In this document: positions 56,710-64,000 of the stretch, piece by piece
Numbering within the stretch: position 1 is the first letter of the stretch
Layout of the letters: each line of letters begins with the position of its first letter
From: Asterochloris sp. CNOR1
Taxonomy: Eukaryota > Chlorophyta > Trebouxiophyceae > Trebouxiales > Trebouxiaceae
Length of the DNA stretch: 64,000 nucleotides
Assembly (NCBI GenBank): GCA_963969365.1
Contig: OZ017750.1
Span: forward strand, 2,480,001 to 2,544,000
Reading direction: 5' to 3'
Notes under the pieces: generated by a model
Databases searched by the model: none
Told to the model about the DNA's origin: nothing
The model's input: only the letters and a program-made list of their open reading frames with translations
Translations under genes and position numbers: made by a program

Positions 56710-59700
56710 ATGCAGATGGGCCACTGGCTTCTCCTAGTTGGCATGCTGGGTCTTGTCATCAGCCCAGCACGTGGCCAGGTGCCTGGCATGAACCATGTCT
56801 TTGCTGTGGCTCCCCTGAGCATCACAGCAAAGGGAGCAGGTAGGCAGCTGTCCATGTAGGGCGCATCTGGCAGCCATGGCCATACTGCGCACTCTGAAAC
56901 AGAGGCTGCCTCGCAGCATTTCCTTACCTGAGTAGTCCATGATGCATGCCAGTGCATTGTAACTCTCTCTGGAAGGCAGCTGCTATCTTCATGCTGGCCA
57001 TGTTGCATGGGCCTGAGACGAGACCCCACTCCGCCAGTGACGAGACCTGCCTGAGCATGCTTGCTGGAGGACTCTGGGTGCCCCCTGGTCATTGAAGATG
57101 CCTGGCTGTGAAGGGAGGCTGGACAGCATCCAAACGCGCGCTGACGAGGAGCGATTCCTGGACCGTCTTCTTGGCACCAACTGCTACAGGTATTGATACC
57201 CTGCAGCCGCATTGTGGCTACTGTCAATAGAGTAACCAACCGATGTATCCGTCTACATGTTCTTGCAGGCTTGGCCTGCTCTTGCCATTACCACTTCATG
57301 TTGTTCTTGCTGGAGCTGCTCACTGCCACTCTTCTGAAACTTCAGCTGTGCTCACAGGTGCTGCAGCTGATGCATTCTACCTTGGCCACCATCAACAAGG
57401 ACTGGTGCCAAGTATGCTTCTTAGAGTGCCATGCCTTCAAGGTGCTGTCCCTGGCTGCAGCCGCGCTCTGGCCACCATCAACAGGGACTGCCGGAGGCTG
57501 GACCATGCTGCCAAGGCGCGCCTGGCAGTGCACCTGACCAACTGCCACCTCAGGCAGCTGGGGCAGCGCACCTTCCAGTGCACGCCCCGCATGAGCCTGA
57601 AGGACTGCACGGAGCCCATGGCGGACCGGGATTTTGGGGTCTTCAATGAGTTCTTCAGCAATGTGGACAGGTGAGCTGACTGCAAAGAAGGCATGTAGGT
57701 ATTGTGCGCAAACAGGCTGTCTGCAGGGAGCAGCTGCTGGGGCCATGGGAAATAAGCTGCTTGACACCGGAAATCTGCACCAGGGCGGCTTTGACCTCAC
57801 CCTGCAGCCCTCTGGCCTGTCTCAAGCACCTGTACATTGCGTCTCACGGTCTCGCACTGTGACAAGCACTGGGGACTACATTGACCCCAACACCATGTGC
57901 CCCTGCAGCATGTGCCTCTTTGCCCAGAGCCAGGAATTTCATCGCCACACTGAGCTCATGATCAACACCCTCCACGGGGCTGCCCAGCATGCCGCCGGCC
58001 AGCTGGCGGGCATCGACGCCTCACTGACCGAGCAGCACTCCCAGCTGCACAGCATGGCAGCCACAGTCAAGGATGTGGGAGCCCAGCAGCAGCAGCTGGC
58101 AGACGATGTAGCCCAGACCGCAGAGGGCGTCACCGCGCTGCAGGACAACACAGCTGCCCTGGCAGATGCAATGGCGGAATCCCTCAGACATGAGGTGAGC
58201 AGGGATGCAGCACAATGCATGCTTCCCTTTTGTGCCTTCAACACCACTTGCTGCACATGCATCCTCAGCATGCTCAGCTGTCATAGTGTCAGTCACGCTG
58301 CAGGCGCATCTCATCCTGTGTGTCATCTGAAAGCAGTTGAACGGCAGTCAGGGAGAGTGACTCTCAAGTCCTGTGTACTTTCTCACGACGCAGGCTGCGC
58401 TGCTCGACAAGCAGATGAAGCTGGCACTGTCTCTGGATGAGCTCCACACTGCTGAGGCTGCCCGCGCAGAGCAAGTGATGGGGCGCTGGCAGGTGAGGCA
58501 GTTGGCTGCCATCGGCCTGGGTGTTGTGTCCTGTTGCCAGCCTGCTGTGGGCTGGCACCAGGACGTCAGCAGCAGATGCCAGCAGGGCCACCTGTTGCTG
58601 ACGCTGTCTCGCTGCCTCAATCTGCAGGGTCGATGCAGTGATCCATGACTGCTGCTTCCTCAGGCATGTGCAGCTGCCTGCAGGTGGCTGAGCAGCATGC
58701 CGTGCTGCTGCTGGAGAGGCAGCAGAGCTACACAGAGGTGCAGATTAGGTTGGCAGGTGACCTCAGGTCTGTGCCGCCAGCTCCCTATGCTGCTGAGCAT
58801 GTTGCACCAATGCTTCTTGCTTCAAACGCTCAAGCTAGGTTCATCTTTGCGTGAACCAAACCTCTCTTGCCAATGCCCTGGGCCTGCTACCAGCATGGCT
58901 GCAGCTGCTGACTACTACTGCCTTGCTGTTGACTGTCACGTGCACATGATGCCCCACCTTGCGTGAGCTGCTCCTTGTGTCTGGCCGCCAACATGTGTCT
59001 CCACGCTGCAGGGCGCTGTCTGATGACTCAGCTGGCCTACGCAGCGCAATGGACACCCTGCTGCATTTTGAAGAGCAAGGGCAGCGCATGCTGACACATG
59101 TGCTGGGCAGCAGCTTCACCCTGCAGGACCTGCTGTGGCATGCAGCCGCCGCTGCTGCAGTGCTGGCCGTGGCCGTTGCCCCCCAGAGCCACTCTGCGCG
59201 TCTGCCGCTGGTGCTGCTCCTGGCTGCAGACATCTTGCTGGAACGGCTGGTGGCAGAGCACCTCGGGCACCGCATGCAAATGGATCCCGCAGGGCAGGTC
59301 AGTGTTTTGGCTTGTTCTCTTGTAACGGCGTGCGGGTGCCAGACACTGCCAGCCTGGCAAATGGGTGACAACGTGCAGTCTCCCTCCACCGGGTGCTAGG
59401 GATGTTTGAAGTGTGATGAATGTTTGGCCCAACAATGCTGCACCTTGCTCAGCACAGATGATTCCCTGCTGCTGCAGATGGTGCTGAACATTCCAGCAAT
59501 GATCTCGCCGCTGCCCTGGGTGTACAGCTCAAGCTGGACTCTCAACCCAAAGACTGCTATCCGGCAGGCCTGTGCAGCTGCGGCTGTGGCAGCGCTGCTG
59601 CGGGCAGTCTGGTGCTTCAGGCCACCTCAGAGATGCGTCGAGGAGCTCATCAGGTAAGGCTGCAGGACAGCCAGCGCCGTGCTCCGACCCCAAGCTGGGG

Positions 59701-60387
59701 TCAGCCAGCTCCATGCATGGCTGCTATGTAAACATGAGGTGATGCTTTGCCTTGACAGCTGGCAGCCTTGTGTTCCACAGTTGGCATTCCAGAACAGCCC
59801 CTTTGCTTTGCAGGTCAGTGCAGACCCTTGAGCATGAGCTCAGGCTGCAGGCACAGCCCAGGCCCCCCCAAGACGAGCTCAGGCCTGCTGAGGGCAGAAC
59901 GCAAGCCACTGCAGCCACCAGGGTGGGGCCTGGCCATCACTCAGCTGCAACATGGCATCAGCCGTCACAGCAGGACATTGCAGTCTGGGACCAGGGTCTC
60001 CAGGACACTCCAACAGAGCTTCAGCCCCCCAGAGAGGCACAGGATCCCTGCAGTGAGGCGCGAAGTGAGCCTCAGCCGCAGCGTCTTGTCCAGCACGCAG
60101 TGTCCACTTCTTGTGGCCGCATGATGATGGCAGCACCAGGCCGACAAAGCCCTGTCGCTGCCACACCTGAGCAGCACCACCTCCAGTTGCCTCAGGAGAG
60201 CATGTCAGAGTCGCCGCTGGGCTGTGGCACCAGCACTGTTCAAGCCCACCCCAGAAGCCGGCGTCAAGAGCCCTCCAAGCAGGACGTGAGCACAAGGAAA
60301 CGTACCAGAGAGCGTCAGCCTGCGCCAGACCAAGGACAACATGCCCGTGGTGACCTGCCAAGCAAAAAGCCACATCTTGAGGGCTGA
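56710..60387 (+). CDS. GEX1: GEX1 / KAR5 / Brambleberry-like nuclear fusion membrane protein, 9 exons
   Basis: Exons: 56710-56839, about 57045-57189, 57461-57670, 57909-58194, 58394-58492, 58684-58766, 59012-59297, 59478-59653, 59814-60387 (about 662 aa). This family sits in the nuclear envelope and is needed for nuclear fusion after gamete fusion. A signal peptide is visible (GHWLLLVGMLGLVISPARGQ). The Cys-rich domain follows: NCYSRALATINRDCRRLD, HLTNCHLRQLGQRTFQCTP, RMSLKDCTEPM, FNEFFSNVDSMCLFAQSQEF. Long coiled-coil stretches come next (ASLTEQHSQLHSMAATVKDV, QAL-type heptads), then three hydrophobic segments (WHAAAAAAVLAVAVA; PLVLLLAADIL; CAAAAVAALLRAVW), as in GEX1. A polar Gln/Pro-rich tail ends in a basic RKRTRER cluster. 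The start of exon 2 is uncertain: its acceptor (CGAG|AC) is poor and was chosen for phase. All later junctions agree. Confidence 0.87.
57375..57418 (+). repeat. echo of GEX1-like exon 3 start, 86 nt upstream
   Basis: TTGGCCACCATCAACAAGGA then CTGG at 57383 mirrors CTGGCCACCATCAACAGGGA then CTGC at 57469 in the real exon. The copy would read TLATINKDW against ALATINRDC. Confidence 0.85.
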
Positions 60388-60680
60388 TGCAGCTTCCTGA
60401 ATCTTGAAGAATCCTGGTTGAACCAAAAGATCAGTCCAAGCCAGATTTAAATTCCTCCAGTATGAGCTAGCATCAGAGCAGGCAGTGAGTCACTGGTCCA
60501 GATTGGAGCCCACCTTACTTTATGCAGCCATTGCTGGCCATGCAGCTGAGCCGACAAAACGGTTTCTCAGTCTGTGGTACCTACGCCACTACGATCAAGG
60601 AGTAACACTCCAGTCATTGAAAACGGATCGTCTTACTTCGTTGGCAAGCAGACCAGTCGTGTGGTTGATATGCAACAGCA
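60388..60680. other. intergenic between GEX1-like and LOV kinase genes
   Basis: 293 bp with both flanking genes on the plus strand. No exon or motif is recognised; it presumably holds the upstream 3' UTR and the kinase promoter. Confidence 0.5.

Positions 60681-64000
<3,320 letters not shown>

Noticed and set aside
57358-57415. A plus-strand segment reading STLATINKDW as an exon of the GEX1-like gene
   Set aside because: It has an acceptor and a possible donor, but using it breaks phase with the next exon. It is an echo of the real exon 86 nt downstream.

Overview
The window is nuclear DNA from an intron-rich eukaryote, most likely a green alga of the Trebouxiophyceae/core-chlorophyte kind. 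Evidence: a plant-type SBP-box (SQUAMOSA-promoter-binding) transcription factor, a chloroplast-type Fe superoxide dismutase with a transit-like leader, a plant-type NUP50, a LOV-domain histidine kinase (a combination known from green algae), a GEX1 nuclear-fusion protein, and short exons joined by introns with AG|GTGAG donors and TGCAG acceptors. Species was not determined. Nearly all genes are split into 30-700 nt exons, so open frames alone hide them. The models below were rebuilt by hand from splice sites, reading phase and remembered family motifs. No alignment or transcript data were available. Layout, left to right: end of a possible exocyst SEC15 gene (+); RIOK1 protein kinase (-); release factor eRF1 (+); an F-box/LRR gene (+); GPI inositol acyltransferase PIG-W/GWT1 (-); tiny Golgi protein Kish/TMEM167 (+); TBC1D22/Gyp1-like RabGAP (-); large SBP/ankyrin transcription factor (+); FeSOD (+); NUP50 (-); Nudix hydrolase (+); Derlin (-); glycosylasparaginase (+); INCENP (-); GEX1/KAR5-like protein (+); LOV histidine kinase, cut by the right edge (+). 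Six gene pairs are divergent, and in five of them the two start codons are only 130-410 bp apart, so shared promoters are likely. RIOK1/eRF1 pairs ribosome maturation with translation termination; PIG-W/Kish pairs two secretory-pathway genes. The SBP factor directly precedes FeSOD in the same orientation, which is notable because SPL7/CRR1-type SBP proteins control copper-responsive FeSOD genes in other green organisms. The most striking structure is not a gene. Many introns carry one to four degraded copies of the edge of the neighbouring exon, often with the splice site. Exon 3' ends are echoed downstream of donors and exon 5' ends upstream of acceptors. I see this in at least nine genes, with a 59-nt repeat spacing recurring in three of them. 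It looks like introns created or enlarged by tandem duplication of exon borders. A second finding is that the LOV kinase has one LOV domain with the adduct-forming Cys and a second one where it is Ala.
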